Assembly: GCF_014154935.1 (NCBI RefSeq) | Contig: NZ_JACEHH010000027.1 | Span: forward strand, 1-64,000 | DNA length: 64,000 nucleotides | From: Stieleria mannarensis | Lineage (GTDB): Bacteria; Planctomycetota; Planctomycetia; Pirellulales; Pirellulaceae | Direction of reading: 5' to 3' | Translations under genes and position numbers: made by a program | In this document: piece by piece, positions 25,724-40,700 of the stretch | How positions within the stretch are numbered: the first letter of the stretch is position 1 | Layout of the letters: each line of letters starts with the position of its first letter | Notes under the pieces: generated by a model | What the model saw: the letters and a program-made list of their open reading frames with translations, nothing else | What the model was told of the DNA's origin: nothing | The model's database searches: none

Positions 25724-28700
25724 ATGCTGTTCCAGCACCGCTCTGGGTCCTCCCGGAAACGCTCCGCACGCCCCTCCGCACCGCGTCCCGAGAGTCGCCA
25801 AACGCGTCAAAAACGGCGCCGGACGGTCGAAAAGCTGGAGCAACGACAGTTGTTGGCCGCCGATCCGCTTTCGCCCGACCAGCAATCCGCACTCGACGTA
25901 GGCTTGGATGCTCTGGCGGACCACGCGGCACAAGTCGCCTCGCTCGGATCCCTGAACGAGCCGCTGTCCCTGGTGGGAGGGACTTGGGGGCAGCAATTCG
26001 ATTTCGGGTCGCTGATCGAAACCGAGTTCGCCGACCCGTTGGCCATGTTCGTCACCGACACGGCCGTGCCAACCTCCGATGAAGTTGTCGCGTTTATCCA
26101 GGGGCTTTCCGGTGGAAGTGACGGGTTGGTGTTTGAAACCGGTGCGACCTCGGTCGAATCGGACAACGGCACACTGACGTTCGATACGGCGCTGTATGCC
26201 ACCAAAACGGTCGACTACACGCCCGATTTGAACCACGACGCGTTGCGGCTGACCGGTGGTGGATCGCGTGAGGCGACGTTTTCGTTTGATTATGAATTCG
26301 AATTCGGCGTCAATGCGTCCGGCGAGTTTTTCGCGACCATCGAATCACTCACGCTGGACGTCCGCGACACCGTGCAACTGACGGCAACCGACGACGCACC
26401 CGATCCGGCTTTGGTCGACCGGCCGATTGAGTTTTCGCTACTGGTCAACGACTCCATCGCGGTCCGGGCGACACTGCCGGCACACACCGACGGAAATCTG
26501 ACTCCGCTGACCGAACGACTTAACGAAGCGATACGTCAGCCGTTGATCGACGCCGGCTTGGCGGGCGATCTCCGCTTCATTGAAACCGGGGGCCGACTGG
26601 CGATCGAATCAACCTCCGCACAGATCCGAAGCCTGCGGTGGAATAGCGACGAAGGGGAAGGGTTGGGGTTTGCCGATGGAACGTCAAACTCCAACGCGTT
26701 CGACCCGACGCTGGACTATGGCCTGATCGGATTGGATACCCATGACGGTGGCTTGGCAGCCGTCGTGCACATGGACATTGAGACATCGAAAAGTGGCATG
26801 CAGCTGACCGCCACGGAATTGTCCAATCCCACACTCGACGTCGAACGCTCGCAAGATGTGCGGGTGCGATTACCTGTCGCATTGGCGACCGGCGAATTGA
26901 TCGCGGGTCAACCGACGATCATCGCCTCGCAACCGGAGTTTGGCCGTCCCGTCTTGATGACACTGGATGCGTTTGACGAAGTCGACGCCCGCCATGATGC
27001 GATGAGTCAAACGCTGCGGGACGGATTTGCCGCAGTCACCCAATTCGGGTCGCGTTTGGAATCGCAGTCGGAGTTTTCCAGCTCACTGCCGCTGCTTGAC
27101 ACAACGCTTGGACAGGCGACCGACATCGACACGCTGTTGAAATCAAAACTGCAATCGACGGTCGAAGGCCTACTGCAATCGAATCCGCGCCCGAGTTGGG
27201 ATCAGGTCCGCACGGCGCTTCATCGCGTCGAGGGTGTCACGGTGACACCGGGCGATACCGACCGCGACCGGCAAATCGAACTCGGCCTTCGCGTTGAACA
27301 AACACAAACCTCCAGTCATCGCATCACTCTGGCTGGAGCGGCAACTGAGGGCGGTTTGGCGGTTGCCGAAGACGCCTTGCCCACGATCGATCTGGAAACA
27401 TCCAGCATCATACCGCTGAACGTGCGAATCGATCGAGCTGCGACCGCGTCGCCACTCGATGCGTTCTCGGTTGCCTTCGGGACGACGGGCGATCCTGTTC
27501 AGCAGAGCATTGAGATCAGCAACCAATCGATCGGGTTTCTCGACGGTCAATTCGGATTTTTGTCCGTTACCGCCGACGGCAATTTCAATGCGGCAGCAAC
27601 GTTGGACACGGCGGTTGCCGGCGGCGGGCATGTCGCCGCATCGGAACTGGCGAGCGCCGCGATCGCTCTGACGGCCGGTGGAACCGCAAACGCCGACCTG
27701 TCGGTCACGGGATCCATCGGGTCGAGCGGGTACACGGGCACTTTCGGGGTAGCGGTTTCTGATGCGGACGTCTTTTCCGGCGACGCAGAACTTCAACCGA
27801 TCAACATCGACGCGGTTGCTCCCTTCAACAACATGTCTGCCGACTCGTTTGCCGGCGGGCTGGCTCAGGTCTCCCAGTGGCTGGGGAACTTTGTCGATGA
27901 GAAGCTTGGCGACGCGATTCCACTTTCCGGGGGCAGACACTACAGCGAACTGGTTGATTTTCGAACGCTCTTTGAAGACCAGGTGCTGTCGTTGCTCAAG
28001 CAAGACGGGCAACTGCAGTTTGCAACCGCTCAGGAGTTTCTGGCGCTCTCGCCGCTGATCACCGGTGTCAGCTACACCGGCAACGACCTGATCTTTGATC
28101 TGCAACTGACACCGCTGGTTGAAACACTCGACGCCGATCTGACGTTTGATCTCGAGCTGGGCGATTTGGTGGGCGTCACCTCCGACGCGACGCTCTTGCT
28201 CTCGGCCACCGTGGGCGGAAGCTTTCAATTTGGCGTCGACCTGACGCCGCTTGGTGCGAGTTCCGCTTCGATCACCGAGGCGACGTCGATCGAAAAAGGC
28301 ACCGCCGGCGCGATCAACGGTGGGAAAGGCGTGATGATCCAATCGGGCCAAGACGACTTGATCGTCACCTTGCGAGACGGGACGGAGCAATCCGTCAACC
28401 TGGACGGCATGTCGACACTCGGGGATGTGATCGCGGCACTGGATGCCGTTTCACCCCAGTTGTCCGTTTCGATTCGGCAAGACAATGGCAAAGGCGTCGC
28501 GCTGCGGATTGTCGACCGCAGCGAAGGCGATTCGGCACTGAGTATCCGCGCAGCAGGCGACTCGTTGGCCGGTCTGGGGCTGGGGATCTTGGGCGACGTT
28601 GAAACGACCGAAGACGGCTCGGCCGCGGTGATCGAGGGATTGCCACTGCATGGCGACACGATCGCGGACCACCTGTTCGTGCAAGAAACGAACGGCGAGC

Positions 28701-31700
28701 CGATTCTGTCGGGGGCGATCGAATTGTCCCACGCGGATTTTTCGGCCGATGCCAACCTGGGCTTTACCGAAGTCAGTATTGTCGGCGGACGTTTCTTGCC
28801 CAGCGTCGTCAACGCAGGAATCGGCCTTCCCCGATCCCGAATGACACCGGCCGATCTGTTCGCGTCGCTTGAAGAGGGGGTCTCGCTCGCTGCCGAGGCC
28901 GAGCTGAGCGGGTTGATTCAATTTGAATTGCCGGTCATCGGCAGTGTCGGCGGGCGTGATTTTGGAGCCCCAGGTGAGAAATGGATCGCCAGCATCGATC
29001 AGTTCGGTGGAGATTTGGTTGCCGACATCCGCGGTTCGATCGACGACGTTTTGGAACAGTTGGTGGATGTCGACGCAGGAGACTTGTTGGATGGACTGAA
29101 GGATGGTTTGCGTCAGCTGTTGTCGGCCGAGGGGCTGACATTGCCGTTCATGGACGTCAGCTTGCCCGAAGCGATCGGACTGCAAAAGTTCCTGGACGAT
29201 TTATTGGCGTCGATCGATCGCATTGGCAGTTCCACCTTGGACGTCTTGAGTGCAGGCGTCAATCGGATGGTTCAACTTTCATCGTCGGCCGCCGATCCGC
29301 CGTCGATCGATTTTCCCGAGATCGCGATCTCGTTGCCCGAACTGTTCGGATTCTTTCGCGATTCGACTCAGGTTCGCGATGCCTCCGGCGGCGTGGTTGC
29401 GTTACCGGATTTGAACGCCCTTTTCGAAACGCACTTCAATTTTCAAGTCGATCTGCCGGATGTTGATGTCAGCCAAAAGGACATGGACGAGTTTCTCGGT
29501 GGCGTTGCATCAATCTTGGATGTGTTGCAATTAGCCGGCCCGGGCAGTTTGCAAGGGTTGGAGACAAAACTGGAGCAGACACTCGGTCTTGAACCAGACG
29601 CGATCCGAATCTCGATCCTGACGCCACCGGGCGGGCCGGTCGAAGTGCGGTTTGATTTGGACCTCGGCAAATCGATCGAAACGTCATTCCCGTTGGCGGT
29701 GGATTTGAGTGATCTGAATCTGGCCGGCATTGGCGACTTGGTCGACGTCGGTGGTTCGTCCACGCTCCGGTTGTCCGCGGCAGCCGACGCGAAACTGTCA
29801 CTCGGAATGGAAGTCTCTGCCGCCGGGGTGAAACCATTTCTTTACACCGATGCGGGAGGCAGCCGACTGAGTCTGACTGCAAACGCAAACGCGGCCAACA
29901 TCGATTTCGAAGCGTCACTCGGACCGCTGGGAGTCGAAATTGTCGACGGCGACGCGAGTATCGGCCCGGCTGAGTTTGCGTTGACGTTCAATGACGCCGA
30001 TGGACGTTATTTCTTTTCGGATGAATCGCTGGACCTCGAAACATCGGCCACCGGAACCGCCGGTGCGAATCTACCCCTCCAGTTTCCGGTCGGCGCGCCG
30101 GTGACGTTGGTGATCAGTTCGACGGATTTGACTTCGGCGCCGACGTTCAACTTGGCGGAAGTGCAAACGGAAATCCAAGATCGGATCGATCAGCTGGGCA
30201 ACATCGGCGACAACCTGCTGGCACTCGTTGGCGGTTGGGAAGGTGCCTTTGACCTGTTGACGGACACGATGCGGGGCCAGGTTTTGGGGGTGCCGCTGCC
30301 GCTGATCGGAGAGGCACTCGCTGACGAAGCCGACTTTTTGGATGAAATCAAACAATCGGTGTTACAAAACATCGATGGGTTGGCCGGCCAGGGTGTCTCG
30401 GTCGTGCAGTCGGCGATCTTTGACGCGTTGAACGGATTGGAAATCCTGCAGGATTCGACCAGCGATTCTAGGGTCACCGTCGACGATGTCCTGGTCAGTG
30501 CCACGAGCGACATTCTGGCCAACAACCGTGTCGATTTCGACGTCAAACTTGGCCGTGCACTAAAGACCGTCGAAGTGCCGATCGATTTTGATTTGGGGTT
30601 GCCGGGATTGAATCTCAGCCTCAGTGACACGACGGTCGAGTTGGATTTCGGGTTCGAGTTCAATCTCGGTTTCGGGGTCGGTATCAACGAAGGCTTCTTC
30701 ATCGACACCGCCGACACGGATTTGACCGTCCGTTTCGATGCATCGATTCCGAACCTCGATGCGCGGGGTCAGCTGGCATTTTTGAACATCGATGCGACCA
30801 GCGGGATCGATCCGGTAACCGGGTTGCCCGAAACACGCTTCGACGGCAGCTTTGAAGTCGATTTGAACGATCCAAACGGTGACGGCCGTTTGACGCTGGG
30901 CGAGATGTTTTCCAGCGACTTTTCGACGCTGGTCAATCATCAGTTGAATGCCCACGCACAAGCCAATCTGCATCTGGTCGCCGGCGTGGGTGACAGTCGC
31001 ATTCTGCCGAGCTTGCGTACCGATCTGGCGGTCAACTGGGGATTCGGCAGCGCATCGGGTGTGCAGCCGCTGACGGTCGAGTTCCAAAACGTTGAAATGA
31101 ACTTGGGCGAATTCTTCGGCGGGTTCGTCGGCGACATGTTGGGAAGAGTGCAGGACGTGCTGCGGCCGGTTCAGCCGATTATCGACGTGCTGCAACAACG
31201 GTTGCCGGTGATCAGTGACCTTGGCGGCAAAGATGTGACGTTGATCGATTTGGCCAGGCTATTTGGCAAAGCCGACGTCGCAGACTTTTTGCAATCCGCC
31301 ATCGACGTCAACAATCTGATTCTCAGTCTGCCCGGGCCGGAATCATTCAGCGATTCGAATCGTTGGGTCGCGCTGGGTAGTTTCGAGGTCGACCCGGATG
31401 CGTTGGGAGGATTTACCCCTGGCCAGAGTCCGAATTCGATCAGCAAGGACCTGTCGATCGTCGACGGATCTCAAGTGGTGATGGATGCGTTGGGTTCACT
31501 GGGACAAGGCGAAACCCCCGGCGGCGGCTTCAAAAACAACTTGGCCGGCGCGAAGGGCGAGCTGAGTTTTCCGCTGATCGAAAATCCAACGTCGGCCTTC
31601 AAGCTGCTGCTGGGCAAAGACGTGGATTTATTTCTTTACGACGCACCGGCGTTGGGAGTAGATTTCAGCTACACGCAATCGTTTCCGACGCCGATCCCGG

Positions 31701-34700
31701 CTCTATTTGCCAACTTCGGGGGGCGGATCGCAGCGGTCGCCGACTTTGCGTTCGGGATGGACACCTCGGGAATTCGAAAGTTCACCGAGAGCGGGTTGGT
31801 CAGCAGTCTGGTCGACGGTTTTTTTGTCAGCGACCGGTCCGCAGCGGACGGGACGGGAGCGGATGTTCCCGAAGCCTACCTGCGTGGGGCGCTGACGGCT
31901 GGCGCCAGTGTCAATGTGTTGTTGGCCGAAGCGGGAATCGAGGGTGGCGTTTTCGCCGACGTGAACTTCGACCTGCACGACATCGACCGAGACGGTCGGG
32001 TGCGTGCGAGCGAGATTGCGGACAACGTTGCTCTCGGGCCGATCCATCTGTTCGATGTCAGCGGAAAAGTCGACGCGGGGCTGACGGCGTTTTATCGCGT
32101 CCTTTTCGTTCGCGATGAGTTTGAAATCGCGCGGGTGAACCTGTTGGATTTTGAACTCGCTCGTCCGACCGCCGCGGCGCCCTCGCCGCTGGCGATTCAA
32201 GCCGGCGACGTGTTGACGATCCAATTCACCCAAGGCAATGACAACTACAAGGTGCTGCCGGGCACGACGACGGGTTCGATCATCGTTCAAGGCCAGGGCC
32301 GTCAGAGCGGCGAATTCTTTGGCGTCGGCTCGATCGTCGGTCATGCCGGCGACGGAAACGACATCGTCACGATCGCGCCGGATGTGTTTGTGCCCGTCAC
32401 GATACACGGAGGAACCGGCGACGATCAATTGAGTGCCGGGGGCGGGCAAACGACGTTCTATGGCCAGGCTGGCAATGATCGACTGACCGGTGGAAACGAC
32501 GACGACCTGCTGGACGGCGGTGACGGCGACGATGTCCTGATCGGCGATTCCGGCGACGACACACTTCTCGGCGGCGCAGGAGAGGATTACGCCGACGGCG
32601 ACCGCGGACGCGATCAAATCCAAGGCGGCGCTGGTCGTGACGAACTGCATGGCGGTTTCGATGATGACGAAATCGACGGCGACGGTGATGACGACCAGAT
32701 TTTCGGTGACCGCGGCAATGACCTGCTTCGCGGCGGTGACGGAAATGACAAAATCGAAGGTGGCCGTGGCAACGATTCCGTCTTTGGCGGACAGGGCGAC
32801 GATGAATTGACCGGGCAGGAGGGTTCGGACGAAATCGATGGCGGCGCGGGCAACGATACAATCAATGGCGGCCAACGAATCGACATCCTGCGTGGCGGTG
32901 CCGGGAGGGACTCGATCAGCGGTGGTACGGGAAACGATGTGATCCGCGGCGGCGACGGCGATGATCTGCTCCGCGGCGGTCTCGGCGGCGATGACATCGA
33001 CGGTGAAAACGGCGATGACCTGATCTTTGCCGATGACGATGCACTTGGTGCGGCCGAAACGGTGACCAACATCCTGTCCGGCGGAGACGGGGACGACACG
33101 ATCCACGGGTCACGGGGAAACGATGTCATCAGCGGCGGATATGGCGCCGACGATTTGAAGGGTGGTCCGGGACGTGATCTGATCTGGGGCGGATTGGCCG
33201 CGTACGCTGCATCGAACTTCGATCCCGCACAGACAGACCTGTTTGAAAAACCGCCGCGGTTCGACGAGGCCACCGCGTTTGGCGGCAGCAGCTATACGCT
33301 GCCGCGATTGATCACGCCGACGGTTGTTGGCGGGTTGAGCGTCGGCGGCGAATTTGCAGACGCCGGCGACATCCTGCGCGGCGGAGATGACAGCGATTGG
33401 CTGTTCGGCGGTGGCGGCGATGACGATCTGTTCGGCGGCAGCGGTCACGACTACATCGACGGTGGACTGGGCAACGATCAAAACATTTTCGGCAACGACG
33501 GTGACGACGTGATTCGCGGCGGCTCGGGGGCGGACGCGATTCACGGGGGCCTCGGGATCGACCAAATCTATGGTGACGCAGGACGCGACACCTTGTATGG
33601 CGATGGGGGAACCGCCGCGGGGTCCACCGACGGACAGAGGTTGTTCGGCGGCGACGATGTCGATTCGCTGTACGCTTGGGCGGCCACGACAACGCCGGTT
33701 GATGCAAAAGGCGACGAATTATTCGGAGGCGGCGATGGCGACTTCTTGTACGGCAACGTTCGTAACGAATTGCTGGTCGGTGAGTCGGGACCGGATTTCT
33801 TGAGCGGTGATTGGGCTGTCGGTCCGGGCTACTCGCGAAATGTCAACGCGTCGATCGCCGGAGCCAATGACACGTTACATGGCGGTGGCGGACAAGACCA
33901 ATTGTACGGCGGCGGTGGCAACGACCAGCTCAGCGGCGGCGGCGACGCAGACTGGATCGAGGGACAAGACGGCATGGACACCTCGATCGGCGGCGGCGGA
34001 ATCGATTTCTTGGTACTGGACGTCGATCCGGCCTATTCGGTGCTCGGTGGTGAGGTGTTCGACGGTCACGGCGACGGCAGCCCCGATGACAACGCCACCG
34101 ATGTGATGCTGATCAATGGCACGGCCGGCGACGACATCATCACGCTGAGCGCCGGTGCAGACGGTCGGATGAAGGTCACATTGACCACATTCACCGATCC
34201 GGCAAACCCGGCCACGCGGGTCGACACCGAAATCGAATCCGTATGGACGAAGGTGAACGCCGATGGGGACACGGTCGCGTTGGTGGAACAATTCCGTCTG
34301 TCGACCGGATTGGGAAACGACACGGTCACGTTTGATCCATCGTTGGACCTTTCCATTCTGTCGCAGCGGAGCCGCGATTGGGTGACGGTGATCGACGCCG
34401 GGCCGGGCGATGACACGGTAATCGGTTCGGCCGCGCGCGACCGAATCGACGGCGGACGTGGCAGCGATGTGATCCGTGGACTCGCCGGTGACGATCGGCT
34501 GTGGGGCGACCAAGGCCCCGGCGATGGCAGCGTCACCGATCACGATGTCATCTTCGCCGGCGGAGGAAACGATGATTTGCTGGGCGGCCAAGGCACCAAC
34601 GCGCTGTATGCCTGGTCCGATGATCCCGCCGCTGACGATCCGTTCGGGATCGTCGATCCCCAGACCGGTGAATTGGAAGACACCGGGTTGAACCGCATCA

Positions 34701-37700
34701 TCGGCGGCCCCGGCGATGATCGGTTGTTCGGCGGGACGGGACTGGATTTGCTGTATGGCGGCGACGGCAACAACCAATTGTTCACCCGCACCGGTGAAGC
34801 CTTTGAATCGCTGGACGGCGGCGATGCGGGAGATGGCTGGAAGGAGTACGCAAAAAGCACCAACCAGGCCTGGTATGTCGGTGGCACAAACACCAGCGAT
34901 CTGATCACCGTCAGTTACGTGACCGAACCGGGGATTCTGCAGGGCCATCACTTGGTCACGCGTTTGACGAATAACAACGGTTCGTTCAGCTTTGATGCTC
35001 AGGTGCGTTTGGATTTTGCCGCGACCGATGGCGAGGGAAACCTGATTTGGGATCCCGACGTGGTCTTCGCCGGAGGCGATTTGGCGGTGGAGGATCCGAT
35101 CATCCGCGCCCAGTCGCTCAATCAAACCTTCAACGACCGCAATTCTCTCAGCCGCTTGCTTCCGCCGGAAGACGATTTCCGGGCGATCATCATTGACGCA
35201 CTCGCCGGCGACGACATTGTCAACGTGGGACCGACGGTTCAAAAAACCGTCTGGATCGATGCCGGAGACGGCAACGACCAAGTCACGATCGAGTCGGGAC
35301 GCAGCATCTTGATCGACAAGACCGATCCGATCGATCGTCGCAACGACTCCGCGGTAGAGACCCTTGATGCGATGGGTGAAATACGGTCCGCTCCATTCGC
35401 GTTGCAGGGGACGCCCGTCATTGTTGGCTCCAGCGTGAATGTCACCGACGGACAATTGATCGACGATGCAACGTTCTATTTGATTCTGGATGATTTTCAG
35501 GATCACATCCGCGTCGATGTCGCGGCGTCGATGACCGACGGAACCGAGCAGGGGACTTCGCCCAACCGTGATTTGACGGACCTGATCGACGACATCAATC
35601 GAGCGATCGGGCAGACGGACGCTGCCGGGCGTGTGGTTGCGACACGTGCCGGCGACGCGATCGCAATTTCGACGCTGGTGATTTCCGATCCCTCTCGGTT
35701 GGCGATCTCAATTGCGCCGAAAAACGCGGCCCACACACAACTCGGTTTGCCGAACACGGCGACGGCAATGGTCGATTCGGTACTGACACGAAGCATCCGT
35801 TTTGCCGGATTGACGATCGATTCGCCGGAGGATCGGGACTACTATCGCTTCGCAGCTCCTCAATCACTCAGCCCGATTCTTCGGGTTGCCAGTCTCTCGG
35901 CCGATGACGGGATCGAGGCGCAATTGACGGTGGAAGAAACACGCGACGGTCTGACGCACTACTCGGTTCAGGTTTCGTCGAACTCCACACCCACCATTTA
36001 CGAATTGACCGTGGATTTCGGAGACGGACTTGAACCGATCGTGTCCGATCTGTCGGCCGAGGTGCAATTCGAACGCCAGGACGTGATCTTCGGGGGACGC
36101 GGTGACGATGTGCTGCAAGGCGGCCCGGGTGAAGATTTTGTGTTCGGCGGTCCCGGCAATGACATTCTGTCGGGAGGCAACGATCGCGGGGCGAGCGACT
36201 TGCTGTTCGGACAGCGGGGCGACGACTTGTTTCAAACGTTGCCGGACGAATTGCCGGTTCTGAGAGGCACCAGCACGACATTCCTGCCGACGCAGAGCGA
36301 TCGATTCGATGGAGGCGTGGGATCGGACAGCGTGGTCTTTTTGGGTGGCGACCTGGATGATTCTGGTCGCCCGATTGACGACGTGGTTTCGCTGCGGATC
36401 GATCGACTGCTACAGCGTTACGAAGTGTCGTCACTGGTCTGGGACGCAGCAAACCAGAACTTTGCCGTCGATTCGATTGACCCGTCCGACCCGAGTGCAC
36501 CACTCCGCAGACGCTATCATTTTTTCACAACCGTCGGTCTGGAAAATCTGGTGTTCGATTTGCGCGCCGGCGACGACGAGTTTCGCGGCGATGCGGGGTA
36601 TCGTTTCGAGGGCGATGCGTCCGAGTGGGGGCTGGCTGAAGGTGATCTGCAGGCCAGCGGCGGAAATCTGTTGCCGATACGCATCATCGGCGGTGATGGG
36701 AACGATCGGCTTTCGGGAACCCCCAACGATGACGTGCTGCTGGGCGGCGACGGAATTGATTTTCTGGCCGGTGGCGGCGGCAACGACGTGCTCGATGGGG
36801 GAAGCGACAATGATTTGCTTTCCGGCGACCGAACAAGCCGTCCGGACCGGTTGGAGTTCGTGTCGCGTGGGAACGTCAGTGGGGCCAACGACCGCTTCCA
36901 GTTCGCAGCTCCGCTGACGTTGGTCGGCGGCGATTCCGCGAGCGACCTTTCGTTCCACCTGGGCGACCGACGCGACGTCTATTTGTTCCAGCCGCTCAAT
37001 GAACGGACGTTCGCCGGGCAGCCGAGCGTCAGCCAGCCCTCCGATCGGTTGAACATCGTCCAGGTGATCGACGGCCAAATGACGGCGAACACGATCGCAT
37101 TTCAAACCGTCGCGGCGCAAAACATCGGCAGCGAAACCGAGCCGATCTGGGAGCCCGTGGAAGACGATTGGTTCGGTGTCGCGGAAGCCTATTTCGTGAT
37201 CGTCGATTATCCCGCGCAACTCGGGGGAACCGTGACCAGCGGGGATGCGATCGATTATGCGATCCTATTTGAGGAAGCGCCCGATGCGACGAGTGAGGTT
37301 TCGATCGACGCTCTCAGTACGGACAACAGTGACGGATTGATTCGCGATACGTTCGACTTTGGCAGTGGTGCGGGCGGACGCGGCATCGTGGTTCCCGCAG
37401 GCGATTTTAACGGGGACGGATTCCAAGATTTTATTTTGACGTCGCGTGATCGCGTGTTGGGGACCGACTTCTTTACGTCTCGATTCGCGTATCTGTATTA
37501 CGGCGGCCCCAATACGATTTGGGATCCAACGGCCGAGGATTTGGTGGGGAGCCCGCTGACCGAATTGAGGTTGCCGGGCACGCTGTTCAACGCCAGCGGT
37601 GATGAGAACATTGCCATCATCGGGACGCCGGGCGATTTCGACGGTGATGGCAACAGCGACATTGTGATCGGCAGCCAGTCCAACGGACGGGCCCAGTTGG

Positions 37701-40700
37701 TGATCTACTTTGGTGGGAACACGATCGTCGATTCGCTGGCGCCGGGCGACACCAACCACCCTGACCGTGTGTTGGAATTGTCCGGCCAAAGCGAATCGGT
37801 GAACGAAGTTCTGGGCGGCGGCGTCAGCGACCTCAACGGAGACGGCATAGACGAACTCGTTTTGACGTACCGTCAAGAAGGAGCCGCCGACCAAACGTTG
37901 GTGTTTGAAGGCCAATCACGGGCTGACTGGTTTGCGGCACCACTGACGCTTGCCGACGCGACACGGACGTTCGCGTTCAGCGCGACGGAGCATGGACCGG
38001 TCGGTGACATCAACGGCGACGGCGCGCCCGATTTCGCGGCAGTCAATGACAGTCAAATGATGATCGTCTATGGCAGCACGTCCGACAGCATCGCGGCGGC
38101 GACCAGCCGTGTCCTGGCAAGTCCCGATGCCAACGGCTTTCGTGGCAGCCGCGTTCTGGCGGCCGGTGACATTGACGGCGACGGGATCGACGACGCGGTG
38201 CTCAGTGGGCGTGAAGAGTTCGGACCGTTCGGTTTTCCGATCGGATCGGGACTCAGCTATCTTGTCAGCGGTGGTCTGGGAACGGCACAGACGCTGACCT
38301 CGTTTGCAATCCCGTATTTGATTCCGATTGATGATTTCAGCGGTGACGGCCGGACCGATTTGGCCCGCCTCACACGCCTTCCCTTCAACGGTTTGACCTA
38401 TCCCGCCGCGGAAGTCTTTCTTTCGGACGACTACGCCGAATTGATCGCCCGCTTGAGTGGATCCGAACCGAACCCGCACTTGCGTTTTGTCGATGAGCGT
38501 TCCTGGTTGTTGCCAGCGGACGCGTCCATCGCCCGGAGTACCAGAACACCGCTGATCGGCAGCGTCGGCGACTTGAACGGGGACGAACGCAGCGATCTGG
38601 CGTTCTTTTCTCCGGGGCAGACAAATTTCTCAGTTGTCTTTGGGGCAGCGCTGGCAGTCCGCCCCGGCGGACCGGGCAACCCCGAGCCGCCTTTGGAACC
38701 GATCGACTTGCCCGACACGGGACGTCTGACGCGGGCCTGGCGGATGGCGATCACTCGCGAGGAGAGTCTGGCGAAAGCGGCGTTTGACCTGTTCGATCCC
38801 CAGCCACGCCTGATTTCTGCCGCGGTCGGGGTGCTCGGGAGCGTTGACGGAGTCGAGTTGTCGGCACCTCGTTCGATCGGCGACGTCAACGGGGATGGCC
38901 ACGACGACATGGTGTTCGCCACTGCCGACGGCGACGTGTTCGTCGCCGGCCCGTTTGTGGAGTCGGCGGATTCCACGATCGACAACCTGTCGGCTGTCGC
39001 CTTCCTGGATTCGGTCCATGCATTTCCCAGTGGCTTGCAGGAAGTGGATGGCCGCGTCGCGATGGGAAGCGGCAATCTGCAAGGTGATCCCGTTGATGAC
39101 CTGGCATTACAGCGACTGGAGGCGTCGGGGTCTGGTTTCGCCGTGGATGTCCGTGTCTTTGAGGGGGGACCTGGATTGCCGGCGCGTGTGACATCGGATG
39201 ACACCCTGTTTCAGCGAGTCTACGATTTTCCTGCGCAAGGCACCCAACCGGAGTCGTCACAGATTCGATGGCTGAATGTGGACGGCGATTCCGGCGACGA
39301 TTTATTGATTTCCTTGGTTGGTGCAGACGCCGATCGAGTGGCGATCGTTGACACACCGTCGTCCGCTGCCGGCCAGAGCGTTCTTTCGGTCGATGTGTCT
39401 GCTCTCGCAACATCGGCTCCCGCCAACCATGTGGTCAACACCGCGGCGACATTCAGCACGTTTGCCATCGGGGACATCAATGGCGATGGTCTGGATGACA
39501 TCGCGGTGACCAGTGAAACGCTTTTCGATTCTCGTTCGCCGGCATTCGGGCAACCCGAGGCACCGTACGATACCGGCGCCGTGTTCATTCTGCTGGGTGG
39601 ATTTGTCGGCAACGTGAATTTGGCAACCCAACGCGACCACCTGCTGTTGATCCCCGGCGGCGTTGATCGCGTCGATTCCCTCGGCGACTTCGATGGCGAC
39701 GGATACGACGACTTTGTGATCTATCGCAGCATCGAGGGTGACAACATCTTGGCCGGCAAAGCGCTGATCCACCGCGGCGGAAGCGTATGGAACGCGGCAA
39801 CCGCGGCGCTGCCGCCGGCTTGGTTGAAAGTGTCGCAAGGGGCGGTGTCGGAGGCGATCGCGATCGAGGACCATGGAACGTTCACCGTGACCATTGGCGA
39901 TCTCAATGCCGATGGGCGTGCTGATCTGGTGGTCGGGCGACCGATTGCTGATGTCGTGCTATTGGATGGATCGCGACCAACGATTCAGTCCAACCGCCGC
40001 GGGCAATTGAGTGTCTTCTTTGATATCGAAACGGTGCGGCAATTCACGATCGGTGATTCTGTCTCGATCAACGCGGCAGATCGTCTGTTTGAGGGGCAAG
40101 CGAGTAACGAACGACTGGGATCGCGTTTCGGTGGAACGCTCTCGGACTTTGATGGCGATGGTGTGGATGACCTGTGGGTCGGAACGCCCGGTGTTTCGGC
40201 GGACCAAGGTGCGGCGAGATTCTTGCCCGGTCGCCGTACCGCGACGACGCTGCCGATCGATCTGTCGGTCGTGCACCCGATTCAGAATCGCGACCAGTTT
40301 TTGGTGCAGGGTGCCGACGGCCAGCCGGATCGGTTCGGCGACCTGGATGGAATCGGCGATCAAGACGAGTTTGTCTTGCAACCCGGTCAACAGCAGGCTT
40401 GGTTCCGCATCATCACCGCGGGTGACGGTGCGGCGGGTGACTACGTGCGGATTGAAACCGACGCCGCGGAGCCAGGTGTGCGACTGGATTGGTTCGACGC
40501 TGACGGGGTTCCACTGCAACGCGGTCAGACGCGATTGGAATTCCGCAACGCGAAAGCGGGTTTGTATTACATCCGTGTGGCCAGGTCGGAAACAACGTCA
40601 AGTGACACGTCGATCGGGTTCGTGATCGAAGCATTTGCGCCACGTCTGGGGGCGTCCCATCCGACACAGGATCGCGACCGAATCTTCGGCGGCGAGGGGG

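Noticed and set aside
31703-35506. Minus-strand frames of 467 and 543 codons over the RTX region of the giant gene
   Set aside because: Repetitive glycine/aspartate codons on the plus strand leave the antisense frames open; their translations are low complexity and lack starts with ribosome-binding sites.
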